Origin: Aquanectria penicillioides
Lineage: Eukaryota; Ascomycota; Sordariomycetes; Hypocreales; Nectriaceae
Length of the DNA: 64,000 bases
Direction of reading: 5' to 3'
NCBI GenBank assembly: GCA_003415625.1
Contig: PYIU01000009.1
Location: forward strand, 2,418,001 to 2,482,000
Shown here: piece after piece, positions 1-11,283 of the stretch
Layout: each line of letters begins with the position of its first letter
Position numbering within the stretch: position 1 is the first letter of the stretch
Notes under the pieces: model-generated
The model's input: only the letters and a program-made list of their open reading frames with translations
What the model was told of the DNA's origin: nothing
Database searches by the model: none
Position numbers and translations under genes: made by a program

Positions 1-1
1 G

Positions 2-49
2 CTCCAAAAGATCAAGGATGCTCTTCTCGAGGGACTAGATATTCTGTGA
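2..49 (+). CDS. Possible 3' end of a gene cut by the left edge
   Basis: An open frame enters from the left edge and stops at TGA 47-49. Its 15 visible residues end in LLEGLDIL and look helical. Too little remains to name a family. It would converge on the SDR gene, whose stop lies only 26 bases away. It could equally be a chance frame. Confidence 0.25.
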   Translation, partial: LQKIKDALLEGLDIL

Positions 50-74
50 CCTAGATACGAGATAATACCACCCA

Positions 75-1017
75 CTACTTCTCCATGTCCGTGCTTTTGG
101 CCACATCCTCCCACTCTTCGCACACCTTAAGCATCTCCTCGCACTTGGTCTTGATCCTGTCCCAGCCGTCAGAGCCCAGCGGCACGCGCAGAGGCACCGT
201 CTTGCCGGCTGCAACGCCTTGCTCCTTGACGAGGTCAATCATGCAAGAAACCGCCTTCTCGGGGTCGCCCGGCGCTGCCGCTGTAAGGCCTGCTTCGACC
301 TGCCGCACGGCAGCGTTGAACTGCGAGTATTCTGGCACGCGGGCATCGACGTGGTCAATGTTGCGGAAGGCCTTGGTCTGGAAGTAGCCCGGTTCCACAA
401 GCAGCACCTTGATGCCGGGTGCAAAGATGGCCAGTTCCTTTGCGAGGCACTCGACGGCTCCTGTGATTCATCAGATGGACATCATACCAGGTTCACTCGC
501 ATCCCATACCTCCGAGGGCAAACTTGCTCGCGCAGTATGCGGCAGCGCTGGGGTCGGCGTGCCACGCAGCCTGGGAGCTGATGTAGACGAGAGAGCCCTT
601 GCCCTTTGCCCTGAGCTTGGGCAGCACCGCACGTGTAATGTTCAATGGCCCGTGGAAGTTTGTCTTGAACGACTTTTCCATATCATCATGGCTGCGACGT
701 CAGCAGAGGTCTAAGATGTGCCGGTAGACTTACGTTAGCTCCTCCACGGCTCCACTCAGGATAAAGCCGGCGTTGTTGACGACGACGTCGATGCCGCCGG
801 GGTAAATATGCCACGCTTCATCGAGCGTGGCCTGGATCACATCGGGCGGCGACGTCACATCCAGGTCGAGGAGGGTCGCACCCATGTCCCTGAGGTGGGC
901 GAGCTTGGTGTCCGAGTTGCGTCCCGTGGCGATGACATTGTCGCCGGCGGCGCGAAGCTGGCGAACAAAGCTCTCACCGAAGCCGCTGGAGCAGCCGGTA
1001 ATCAGCCAAGTAGTCAT
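75..1017 (-). CDS. Short-chain dehydrogenase/reductase (classical SDR)
   Basis: Predicted NAD(P)-dependent oxidoreductase of 283 residues, the usual size for classical SDRs. Exons are 1017-734, 691-510 and 460-75, with introns of 42 and 49 bases. The N-terminus carries the cofactor motif TGCSSGFG (residues 7-14), then DLDVT, VVNNAG, a serine-containing ISSQAAW segment and the catalytic YCASK. The start is the only in-frame ATG just ahead of the first beta strand. It lies on the same strand as the UbiA-like gene, whose end is 630 bases upstream, and near a P450, so a tailoring step on a terpenoid is plausible. The substrate cannot be read from sequence; many such SDRs act on other ketones or alcohols. 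Confidence 0.9.
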
Positions 1018-1648
1018 GATGGTCGAGGTTACGCTGGGGTCAAGAGATGAAGTGCGGGATTTCTATTCAAAGATTGCAAGTCGGATTCCTCTATCAAGAG
1101 GATTCAGGATGTCTAATGCCACCCAACTTATGTTGTCGGGCGCAGAACACCGTTTTCAAAGAAAGCATGTGGGGCATCATGTTGTATTGTCGGCGAAGGA
1201 ATCGAATCCTTCGGTGCCAGCATCCGTTACTTGTTGAAGATCCTTCAGGGGCTCCGACACATGGTAGCATCCCGTACCAACAGGTGGATCTCGAGAGCAC
1301 ACGGCCAATTGCAGACCGCGATCCTCGGGTCTTTCTCCCAATCCAACTGTCGGATTCTCTGAAGAGCAAGGTCCTTGTCCTGGCGTCAGGCACGGTGAGT
1401 CGCCTGAGATCTGCATTAACCGGGGCCCAGACCCTGCGTCACTCAACTCAAATGGAAGGTCGTTGGTCTCACGTTGGCATCTACATGGATTAGACCTCTG
1501 CGGATAATTGCGGATGAGCCTTCCTTTTGGGGAGAAGATCCGTACTCTACACTATGCATCAATCAATACCACTGTCGATGGTCATGATAGGAGGCTCCAA
1601 GGAAGGGCCTAGAGGATCAAACTGGTCACCGAGACTTGGCAGTTGACA
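1018..1648. other. Intergenic, SDR promoter side
   Basis: Upstream of the SDR and downstream of the UbiA-like gene. No supported gene. A tRNA-like fold near 1188-1258 (minus strand) was considered and rejected. Confidence 0.6.
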
Positions 1649-2657
1649 CTAGTTACCAAAGGCCGGGAGCATGTAAACAAGCATAAGCCACAAACACCAC
1701 ATCTTCCATACGACTTCATCCCACCGCTGGCCCCACCGCATCCACGATAGCACGGCCATGGCAATGCCGACTCCCAGCGGTGCGGCCCCAATAACCCAGG
1801 CCACATTCCAGAGCCTCGGGCACACTAGAGACCAGACAAGAACCATGATGCCCATGGATCCTCTAGCTACCCCGTCCCCGTACAGGATGGGCATCGTGCT
1901 TCTGCCTCTGGCAATGTCCCCTTCCACGTCGGGGAAATCCTGGGCATGCACTGTTGTCATAACCACAGCGCCGGTAACCAAGATCCACGCCGTGACCCTG
2001 GGGAGAAGCTCGCCCTGGGCAAGGACTTGAAGCGAGCCCCAGCTGAAGCACATCAGCCCGCCCGCGTTGAGCGCGTTGCGCAGCCAAATGTCGGAGCTGC
2101 CCCCGTCCAAGTCGTTATACATCCAGATGAGCGTCATGAGGCTCACGCACGGGGTGAAAGCCCCAAGCAAGAAACTAACGGTGCCGGCCACGGCGATTGT
2201 AACGAGGAGCCACTGTTGTGCCTCTTGAGTGGTAATTCGCTTAGACGGGAGCGGCCTCCAGGGCTTATTGACCATGTCTTCGACAATCGCCCCCGGGATG
2301 CGTTGGTTTGCAATGTCCTCAGTCAGGAGGTTGACCCAGAGCCAGAGAACCATGCCCGGGATCCGACGCATCACTTGACTCCAGTCAGGCTGACAGCCCT
2401 CGCCGGTCAGCTTAGTAGTTACCAGAAACGCAGCAACCCCAAAGACGCTCTGCAGCAGTATAATAGTCTTGAAGTCGCTCTTTGTAAATAGGAACGCCGT
2501 CACGCAGTAGGATCTGAGAGACCTAGCACGGAAACTCTAAATGTTAGTCAATATAACAACGAGGCGGCGTATCGTACCTTGCGAGAAGCGCCCTCGATGT
2601 CGCAGTCTGGAACGCCGATCCATTTTCAGGCTTGCAGTCTTTGGGCTTGTTAGTCAT
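1649..2657 (-). CDS. UbiA-superfamily membrane protein, terpene cyclase/prenyltransferase-like (Fma-TC type)
   Basis: Predicted polytopic membrane enzyme of 317 residues. Exon 1 is 2657-2578 and exon 2 is 2522-1649; the 55-base intron has branch site CTAAC. An alternative acceptor at 2514 removes three residues. The long frame alone begins at GTG, so the upstream ATG exon is needed and completes FTKSDFKT near the N-terminus. UbiA signatures are KPWRPLPSKRIT after the first loop and DFPDVEGD followed by GRSTMP in the second. The usual first NxxxDxxxD motif is degenerate (NLLTEDIAN). A YNDLDGG segment also matches the fungal subgroup. The fumagillin sesquiterpene cyclase Fma-TC belongs to this subgroup, so cyclisation of a prenyl diphosphate is inferred; aromatic prenyl transfer is the alternative. 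It is divergent from the P450. Confidence 0.8.
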
Positions 2658-3155
2658 GGCAGATCTATAAGTTACTCTGGCCATGCAGAACAATGACGGC
2701 GGACCAAGGTTTTGTAACTCGACGTCCAGCATGTAGCCACCCTTTGCCTCGGCCTCTCGAAAGACCTGAAGGATCCCCCCCCAGTGAGCCGGTAACCGGG
2801 CGACAGGTCAACGTGCTGGATCCACACGGAGCATATTCAATGGGAAGGAGAATATGCACGGTACCTAGTGCATTACGAGTCGAAACCGTAGCTGACGACC
2901 GGTCGAAGCAGTGGTGGGTGTCACCAGACCCACCATCCTCACGTCGGTCAAACCGGCACTTGAGGAATCAGGTCTTAATAACAGCACCTTGGCATCCTGG
3001 TATCGACCGTACGGGGATGTAAATTCCTGCAAGGGCCGTTCTGTTGCCATCTTCACATGTATATAAGCGACTCCCCACCACCATGGTGATGTATGGGTCA
3101 GACGAACAGCCTCAACGCCATATCCTCATTTAGTGCTCAGCTCGTCGATACAACC
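2658..3155. promoter_or_regulatory. Bidirectional promoter between UbiA-like gene and P450
   Basis: The 498 bases separate two divergent start codons. A TATATAA box at 3060-3066 faces the P450 and sits 90 bases before its chosen ATG. A shared promoter suggests co-expression of cyclase and P450 (inference). Confidence 0.55.
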
Positions 3156-5016
3156 ATGGTTCCGCACCCCATTGCGGCCACTCTCTTGTCAGCCGTGGCT
3201 GTGGCCTTGGCAGCGGCGTTTTGCTGGCTGGTCTCGCAGCCTCGGGGCATCGTTTGGTACGCTGAGATCTGCGTCGTCACAGCGGCTGAATGGGTAAGCC
3301 AATACGCCCCGTGTTATTGATCCCCAGTGCAGCCTTTGCTTACGCTAACCCTGCACCAAATAAGGTTATCTGTGTGGTTCTGCGCCGCTTACTCCTGCAT
3401 CCGCTGGCCAAATATCCCGGTCCTCTGGTTGCAGCCGTCACTGACTGGTACACGGTCTATTGGATCGCGCATGGCGGCCGGCACTTGGAGCTTCACAAGC
3501 AGCATAAGCGATACGGTGCGTCAGCCGCCGAGATAGGAGCAGCTCTAACGGTCTTAGGAAAGTACGTGCGGTTCGGGCCCAATCGGCTGTCCATCAATTC
3601 GGCCGCTGCGTCGCGGGATCTCCACCATGTAAACGCCAACACCTTCAAGTCGGACGCGTATGGGTCGTTCAAGAAGTTTTTCGGCGCCGAGATGTCGCTT
3701 ACGACACTGGACTACAAGGCCCATGCCTTCCGGCGTCGCGTCAACATGTCTGCCATGACGCCGGCTGCCGTCAAGGCGCTGGAAGCCCAGGTCAAGCCGC
3801 ACGTCGATGACTTTATCACCATCGTCGGCGAGGGGGCCGGCTTCGAGGCCGACGGCGAGGGCGGTTGGAGCGCCGGCAAAAACATGACAAACGCCATCGG
3901 GTACTGCATTGGCGATATCATGGGCTCGGTTACGTTTAGCAAGACGTGGAACGCGCAGCGAGATCCGGAGTATCGCCTCATCCTCAAGAACCTCCCAAAT
4001 GGAGTCGCGGGCATCCACCTGGTATGTTTGATTATGCCCATCCTTAGACTCGTCTCATTAGCCGTTTCCAGGTGGGACACATGCAATCCCTCTTCCGCTT
4101 CAACATGCACCAGGTGCTTTTCAACGAGCTGCTGGTTGGCGTGCGTCAGCTCATGTCCATCAGTCGATCGTTTGCCCTATGGCGAATCGATCAGCATGAT
4201 CTGCACGCCAAGGACTTTTGGTCTGCGCTCATGGCCACCAGGGACCCAAAGACTGGCGAGGGCTTTACCAAGGAGGAAATGATTTCCGAAGCGAGCCTCT
4301 TCATCATCGGGGGGACTGACGGGATGATTACCTCAACCACCGCTACCCTGTTCTACCTGCTTCACAACCCGCGGACCCTTGCCCGGCTAACTCGAGAGAT
4401 TCGCGAGGCTTTTCCGCTGCCGTCCGACGCTTCTAGAAAATTGGCATCAGAGATTGAGTGCCCAATTCGCTTTGCTTCGCCTGAGCTGCAGAGCATCGCA
4501 TACCTTCCGGCCTGCATTGACGAGGCCATGCGCATCTCTCCTCCGGTGCCGAGCATTCTGCCCCGAATGGTCGGCCCGGGCGGCATAGTTGTGGATGACG
4601 AGTTCTTCCCGGCCGGCGTCAACCTGGGCATTCCGCATTACAGCCTGCACCGTAACGAGGAATGTTTCCCACAGCCGCTAGTCTATGCGCCGGAGCGGTG
4701 GATGGCCGAGGAATCCGACCTGCCAAAGGCTGGAGTTGCTGGCTCAGGACAAGCACCGTCCTTTTCTCCCTTTGGCGTTGGCCGCGGCAGCTGCATCGGA
4801 AAGCACATGGCATACCAGGAGATGTCGATCATTATAGCGCGCATGGTATGGCTCTTTGACATGCGTCTAGAGCCTGGAAACACCACCGGCGAGGGCTCCG
4901 GAAAGGGCTCAGAAGGTCGTGATCGAAAGGAAGAGTTCCAGTTGTATGACCGGTTCGTGAGCTCTCAAGAAGGGCCAGTTATCCAGTTCAGATACCGCGA
5001 GGAGTTGACAGCCTGA
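3156..5016 (+). CDS. Cytochrome P450 monooxygenase
   Basis: Predicted membrane-anchored heme monooxygenase of 565 residues. Exons are 3156-3293, 3365-3515, 3558-4021 and 4072-5016; introns are 71, 42 and 50 bases. Residues 1-26 form a hydrophobic anchor. Then come the proline-rich YPGP hinge, an I-helix GGTDG..TST segment, the ExxR motif as EAMR, and the heme loop FSPFGVGRGSCIG with axial Cys492. ATG 3156 is preferred over ATG 3093 because a TATA box lies at 3060-3066, too close for 3093, and because 3156 opens directly on the anchor. Divergent from the UbiA-like gene, it probably oxidises that enzyme's product. Substrate and CYP family cannot be assigned. Confidence 0.9.
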
Positions 5017-5999
5017 GATCGTAGTCCGATGTAATACGATGGCATGAAATCCTTCATAGGTCAGTTGCACAGCTGATGTTGCATCTCAGAAATTCTTGCC
5101 CACATTGTTCACGCAGCCCAGACACTACCAATCCTTCATCATTGCAGTTTGTCGGATCTTACCCTTGCTTGCCCGTCACTCCGGATATGAGTGAGCACCA
5201 ACAGGAACATTCTGAGTTTGGAAGCGCGCCCACATCCCGAGGTGCTAATGTGGATCTGGGTCTTAGCCGCATCGACGTGGATGTCCACACAGCGTAGATG
5301 AACTACTTAGCGAGGCCTTGGCGTGGTCTAAATGGCTTGATGGAAACTAATTCGAAGCATCACAGATGCTGACGCTAGCCATTAGCCATCGGCGGAGCGG
5401 GACCAGCCGCTAGTGACGGGTTCGACGTAATCTGAACTCAAATTAAAGTCGAGAATTATGAAGACGGACATGTGGAAATGAACCATCAGACATCAGCCAG
5501 ACCTGCAAGGATGCAGAGGTTTGAGACTGCGTTATCGAAGCACCGGTGGATTGGAGCAACATAGTAATACAACGTTCATATCCAGCCCGACTCATGCATG
5601 AGTTGTTCCAAGAATCGATCCCAGGAGAAGTGTCCACTTGAACTCACATAACTACTCACTCGATTTGTAGTTTCTTGGTAACAATGTTCACCTGGTGTAA
5701 TTGGTCCTCGTCCGCATGGCATCTTCGGGGCTGTTTAGAGTAGAATTCAGCCAGTTTAGTGGCCTGCTCCATGCCCGTGCGCTTACAAGACCTACAACAG
5801 TTAAGAAGATTGGGTGACCTGCATCGCGGTCCATAAAGTTGATGGACTCAGAGATGATCAGGATAATCTGGTATCCCAAATGATTATCACATGCAGATCG
5901 GCCATTGTGGCTTCTTATTGGTCGGTTGGGTTACATCTGTCTGGCTAGCGGCGCAGTTGAGCTTCCCCTCAACACATTGGCAAAAAGGCGACCCACGAA
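5017..5999. other. Intergenic between P450 and HET gene
   Basis: About 980 bases with only short, unconserved-looking frames. I see no gene or clear element. Confidence 0.5.
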
Positions 6000-7930
6000 A
6001 TGGCTACCGAATACCAGTATGACGATTTGGATAGCCAAAAGCAGATCCGTCTCTTGCACCTGAAACCCGGAACAGGAGACATTCACTTTGGCCTCTCGTC
6101 TGTGAATCTGGCCGACGATCCCGAATATGAGGCAATATCGTATTGCTGGGGCGACCCAACCGACGAGAGAACTGTGTACTGTGAAGGAAAACCCCTCCAG
6201 GTCACCAACAGCTTGTTTACCGCCTTGAAACAGCTGCGCCATTATGACAAGCCCAGGACGCTGTGGGCCGACGCGGTTTGCATCAACCAGAAGAACATTC
6301 CGGAAAAGAGTGCCCAGGTCAAGCTCATGAGTCAAGTATATTCCAAGCCGACTCGCGTCCTCATCTGGCTTGGCGAGGACAAGACAGGCCTGGAGGGTAT
6401 GGAAGAATCAATTCAAGGAGCCTTGGACCTACTCCCGCCGGTGGAGTTTGAGCCGCAGGAACTCGAAAAGGCTTCTCAACAACTCTTCCGGAACACCCAC
6501 GTACGTCACTGCCCTCCGTGGTGAAGTCTTCTGATGGTTGTAGAAACTCCGCAAGGAAGGGAAGCCGAACCTGTTTGACCATAACTGGGTCCCGATGAAT
6601 CATTTGCTCTGCCGACCGTGGTTCGAACGCAAATGGATCATTCAAGAAGTCGTCGTCGCTGACGATAGCGTCGAAAGAGTCATGCTGTGCGGCGATATTC
6701 AGCTCTCCTGGAACGACGTCGCAAGCATTGCCTACAGGCTTGGGTCGTTCGGCCTCATGCTGTGCCTTTCAGGACTAACAGTTTGTAAGTCACCCATGTC
6801 TATTCATTACCGGATCTAACCAGTTAGTAAACACGTATGGGGTGGCCATGCCCTCGTTCTTGATGCAAAACAGCAAGCCGCAGAGGATGATCAGCAACAC
6901 GTTTATGATTATGCTGATCAAGCACTTTCGCGCGGGGACCCTGGTGGACTGCTTTACCGCGACCATGATGTTCAAGTGCACCAACCTTCGAGATCACTTC
7001 TATGCTCTCCTAAATCTCGCGACCGAGGGTTCCACACTGGAGCCTGACTACAGCCAGTCTTTGGAGCAGGTGGGCAAAGCCTTTGCCACCAAAACTCTTG
7101 TCGATGATAAGAACCTCAAACTGCTGTCGCTTGCCACGGCGTTGCCGTTTGACCGGGGACATGTCCAGTCCGGGCTCTGTTCATGGGTTCCGAACCTCAG
7201 CGCCGAGGTATCCCACAATCCAATGGTGTCCTATTCCATCCGCCAGCAGTGTTTCCGGGCCGGAGGCCCCAATGTCCCGTCGGTTAGAATATCAGAGAAC
7301 TTCTTGTACCTCCAAGGCCATCTTGTCGACAAGATTAAAGCAACAGCAAGGTGTCTTCAAGAAGTACCGATTCCCTCGGAAGCGGATGTCCTGCCAAAGA
7401 CGCGGTTCGGTGATCGAATAACAATGTGGAAGAGAAACTGGTTTCAGGAGTGCAGAAACCTCGCCGCAGATGGGGATTGGGAAGGCCTGTCGCCAGAGAG
7501 GAAGAGAGACTTTACGCGAACAATCATTTGTGACATGACGGGAATGCGAGATCCAGCTCCAAAAGAGGTCATCGACGCTGTCGAAGTATACATTCAATAC
7601 ATCTTTGACCGTTTCACCCCTGGGTTTGTGGTACCAGAGAGCACCCGTCAGACGATCCTCACTCAAGGCGGCTTAATTGAGCAATCGCTGCTGGGATTCG
7701 GTGCCCACATGCAATTCTATACCACAGAAGGTCAACGATTCGGACAAGCCAGCAGGGGAGCAAGGCCTGGCGATGTCATTTGCGTGTTTCTCGGGGCTGA
7801 GGTTCCGTACGTGCTTCGGCCTACCGCCAACGGGACATACAAATTAGTCGGGGAGTGTTTTCTTCATGGAATGATGCAGGGAGAGGCATTGTCGGGTAGA
7901 GACGAGGCCATTGAAATTGCTCTTGAGTAA
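6000..7930 (+). CDS. HET-domain protein (heterokaryon incompatibility family)
   Basis: Predicted cytosolic protein of 614 residues. Exons are 6000-6500, 6544-6784 and 6828-7930, with two 43-base introns. The N-terminal HET domain shows its three usual blocks: YEAISYCWGDP, LWADAVCINQKN with QVKLMSQVYS, and after the first intron RPWFERKWIIQEV. The C-terminal half (from about residue 250) is the variable part, with DHFYALLNLA and a final small beta-rich block. HET domains trigger non-self recognition and cell death in fungi. Many genomes carry dozens of such genes and most have no tested role. The start has a good context (CGAAATGGC). No partner gene such as a STAND protein is adjacent. Confidence 0.92.
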
Positions 7931-8815
7931 TGCCTATACGATTCTTCGACGCGTCTCGTGGCATCAAAGAGTTGATGTCTTGAGACTCTTTTTCGTAGCT
8001 GATTCCTAATGTGCACATAATCCTCTGTCTGAGCAATTCCCAGCTCCTTGGCGTCTGGATATCCAGCCGTGCTGGCAGACACTTTTGCCCCTAGTCTTTG
8101 TTCCGCGAGCAGTTAAGTCAATGATTGCAGGTCAATGCCCGCAAAAGTGTCTGCATTAAATAGTGATGAATCGACACCACAGCTACCAGAGCATCGTAGA
8201 AATTGAAAGTCTACAGACCGATCCGTCTTTATTCAGGCTACCGTTTCTCAGTATCAGATGACGGCTGTCAAAAATAGTAGCTGGCTCGGCCGAACTGGAC
8301 GCACGTTGCGGGCATTTAAGCTTGTAAGCGTAGACGGAATAATCAACAATATTGCCGTCGCGTCGTTCCGTCAAAGTTCTGACATGTAGTACGGAGTAGT
8401 GCCTTGGCTTATTAGCCCACGCACGGTTACCCAAATAGGAAATAAAAACTCGTGCCGGAATCCGCAGGTCCCGATCCCCACGTCATCCAGACCTCAAGGA
8501 GTTTTCGGGCTCGTCCCAACGTGATTAACCAAGTTGGCCAGGCAAATGGTCGAAGTCGAAAGTCACCCCGGTCGGTTTTGTTTCATCTCGGAACTCAAAT
8601 CGTCGTACAAGTGCGCGCGTTGTGCAACCGCATCCGACGGGTCAGGATAAGATTGGATTTCTAAGCCGCCGGAATTGCAGCATTACCAATCCAAATCGGC
8701 TCGGTGTCCACAAAACCCGTTGGTGGGAAGCTCTTCGTATAAAGCTTTGTTCCTCTGTGACAACCCCGCTCCAATGACCTCCCGCCTCGCCCAGCTGGGG
8801 AAACACGTATTCGCA
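7931..8815. promoter_or_regulatory. Intergenic with GST promoter
   Basis: No supported gene. TATAAAG at 8738-8744 lies 72 bases before the chosen GST start at 8816. The string GTACGGAGTAG near 8390 recurs near 20560. Confidence 0.45.
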
Positions 8816-9719
8816 ATGGCTTCCAAGACTAAGACCGACATCACCCTCTACACCGTTGGCACGCCCAATGGCATCAAGGCCTCCATCCTGCTGGAGGAGC
8901 TCAACCTCGACTACAAGGTCTACCCCATCAAGATGATGGACAATGAGCAAAAGGAGCCCTGGTTCCTCGAGATCAACCCCAATGGCCGCATCCCCGCCAT
9001 CACCGACACCTTCACCGACGGCAAGCAGATCCGCATCTTTGAGAGCGGCGCCATCCTGCAGTACCTGGTGGACCGCTACGATCCGGACCACAAGATTTCG
9101 TACCCCCACGGCTCCCGCGAGCACTGGGAGACGACCGGCTGGGTGAGTTGCGCGTTGCTTGGGCACGCTCGCTGCTAACACTTGCACAGCTCATGTGGCA
9201 GATGGGCGGCCTAGGCCCCATGCAAGGCCAGGCCAACCACTTCAAGCGTAGGTCGTGCCGATACACCGCGTTTCCGCATGCTAACTCGATCCAGGGTACG
9301 CGCCGGAGAAGATTGAGTACGGCATCAACCGCTACGTCAACGAGACCCGCCGTCTCTACCGCACCATGGACACCCAGCTGGCCCAGTCGAGCTCCGGCTT
9401 CCTCGTCGGCGACAAGCTGACCGTTGCCGACATTTCCTGCTGGGGCTGGGTAGCCTCTCACAGTACGTCGGCGCGCTTTGTGCGAATTCAACACTAACAT
9501 TTCACAGAGTGGTCTGGCATCGACATTGAGGAGTTTCCCCATCTGAAGAAGTGGCTGTACACACTGCTCGAGCGTCCCGGCTTCGAGGCGGGCCGCAACG
9601 TCCCCTCCCCTCACACGGCGTTTAAGCACAACAAGATGTCCGAGGAGGAGCTGGAGGCCAAGGCTTCTGGGTCGCGGGCTTGGATCCAGCAGGGTATGAA
9701 GGAGGATTCTAAGAAGTAA
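8816..9719 (+). CDS. Glutathione S-transferase, Ure2p-like
   Basis: Predicted glutathione transferase of 254 residues. Exons are 8816-9142, 9190-9247, 9295-9462 and 9508-9719. The N-terminal thioredoxin-like fold has LYTVGTPNGIKASI and the glutathione-site INPNGRIPAI followed by ESGAILQYLV. The C-terminal helical domain contains GDKLTVADISCWGWV. ATG 8816 is preferred to in-frame ATG 8774, because a TATA box at 8738 places the latter too near the transcription start and because family members begin a few residues before DITLYT. The 14-residue extension from 8774 remains possible. The role is probably detoxification or oxidative-stress defence. It converges with the decarboxylase-like gene, their stops 41 bases apart. 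Confidence 0.92.
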
Positions 9720-9760
9720 TTGCAGAATAATAATGAATGACGATTGCAATGCTACCTCGC

Positions 9761-11283
9761 CTAATGCTTCACAATCGCCAGTTGACTCCTCACAGGCACG
9801 TTAATCTTTCGTCCCAGCTCTGGGAACCCTTCCAGCTTAACCCCCCTCTGGAACAGCAAGCAGTGCGTAGAGCCGCCAAAGTGGAACATGCCCGTCTCGT
9901 CACCCTTGAGAATGTGCTGGCCTTCCCGCACCGTAATCTCGCAGGAGCTTACCTCATCCATACCGATGCCGATAAAGGCCACCAGCCCGAGGTCCGCGTT
10001 GTCCGCCTCGATGACGATGATAGCCCGCGTTGCCAGCGCCGCCAGGTATCCCTGGGCGCCCGTGATGCCGCCGGCGTTGAGCTCCGTGACGCCCGATCCG
10101 TCGCTCTTCTCGACCAGCGGCTCGCTGAAGTAGGTCCCGTCTTGCACGAACGCACGCCGCACCGTTCCGGACACGGGGAGTGCCATCGGTGGTAGGACAA
10201 GGCCGACAGGAAGGCCTGGTAGACGGTGCCGCCGGCAAAGGCGTAGGCGAACGGATCGTGCGCGAGCATGTCGAGCACGGAATACGGCTGGCCCTTGTTG
10301 AAAAAATTGTCGCGAAGCTTGACGTTTCGCTCGACGTTGAACGCTGCAGACTCGCATGCGTTTGCAATGACGTCGTCGTCCCTGGGAGCCGCCACTGGCC
10401 GGGCCGAGTTTTTGATGCGGCGGGTAAAGAAGTCTATGAGTGTAAGCCGGCAGGAGCGGACAAGCAGCAGCGATGCTCACCATCCCAGGACTTGAAGCCG
10501 TAGTTTTTAAACGATGGGTCGCAAATGTACATTTCCTCAAACTTGAGGCTCGATCCGTTTGGCTGGTTGGCCACGGCCATGAGGTCGGCCAAGCCGGTTT
10601 TTCCAAACCACCCCAGCAAGGGGTCGCCCAGGACGTTGGCCGAGTCGGGAGACTATCACTCAGCCTGGGCACGAGCAAATGAACGGGATGCTCACCTCTA
10701 GATACTTGCCCCACTGGTTGAGCATCTTTTTAATCATGCGGTTGACGTCTGGGTCTAGAAACGCGGCATGTCCGCTTCATGTTGTCAGCCTTGAAATTGA
10801 AATCCTCGCAGGCCGGCTACTCACCTCGGGGTCCCCATGGCGTAGTCGAAAATGGCACACATTGGGACGCCCACCATTCCCACGCTCTCGGCCGCGTCGG
10901 TCCACTCGGGGCCCGGCCGAGAATGTGGTTGAGCACGCGCAGCATCTGGTGGTAATCTCTGATCTGGGGCGCCCCCGTCGGGTCGTGGCCGTACGGCGCC
11001 TTGCGAGGGATCTCGTCCCACATCTGCACAAAGTACATGTAGATGCGCGGCGTCGTCTCGATGAGCTCCTTGAACTCCTGGAGCACCGGGAGGAGAGGCT
11101 CCGGGTTGGCGTGTACATGCTCGGTGACGCGGCGGAGATACTCGCGATGCACTCGGTGGTCGGCGGGCAGCCACGCACCAGGCCTACACGGTTAGCGGTT
11201 GTCATGTAGTGGTCACGAGCAGCGTACTTGTGAACCCGGTGCTCCTGCGGAATGTGATGATCTTCGCCGTGCTGCACAACCAT
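9761..11283 (-). CDS. Phosphatidylserine-decarboxylase-family enzyme (PsiD-like), with two frameshifts
   Basis: Predicted decarboxylase, 446 residues if repaired. Exons are 11283-11228, 11183-10825, 10774-10696, 10652-10481 and 10433-9761. The N-terminal PSDC-type domain has GAWLPADHRVHREYL, and the catalytic domain has DFFTRRIK, the YHRWHSP histidine motif and FHFGGST, where family members self-cleave before the serine to make a pyruvoyl group. Two one-base gaps break the frame, near 10908-10917 (between GRAP and EWTD) and near 10170-10177 (between WHSP and VSGT). Both fall at C4 on the coding strand where C5 is expected, so assembly error is likely; a young pseudogene is the alternative. 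Family members decarboxylate phosphatidylserine or, like fungal PsiD, L-tryptophan. The substrate here is unknown. Confidence 0.82.

Noticed and set aside
1188..1258. tRNA-like fold on the minus strand with paired ends TGTCGG/CCGACA and a GATTCGATTCC box-B-like segment
   Set aside because: The T arm does not form a proper 5-bp stem with 7-base loop, and no anticodon arm or clear A box can be placed. A tRNA search with a covariance model would settle it.
1649..2503. UbiA-like gene starting at the GTG at 2503
   Set aside because: GTG is not a normal fungal start, and an upstream ATG exon (2657-2578) splices in frame and completes the conserved N-terminus.
75..5016. A complete fumagillin-type gene cluster
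   Set aside because: Only a cyclase-like gene, a P450 and an SDR are seen; no polyketide synthase, acyltransferase or methionine aminopeptidase gene is in the window.
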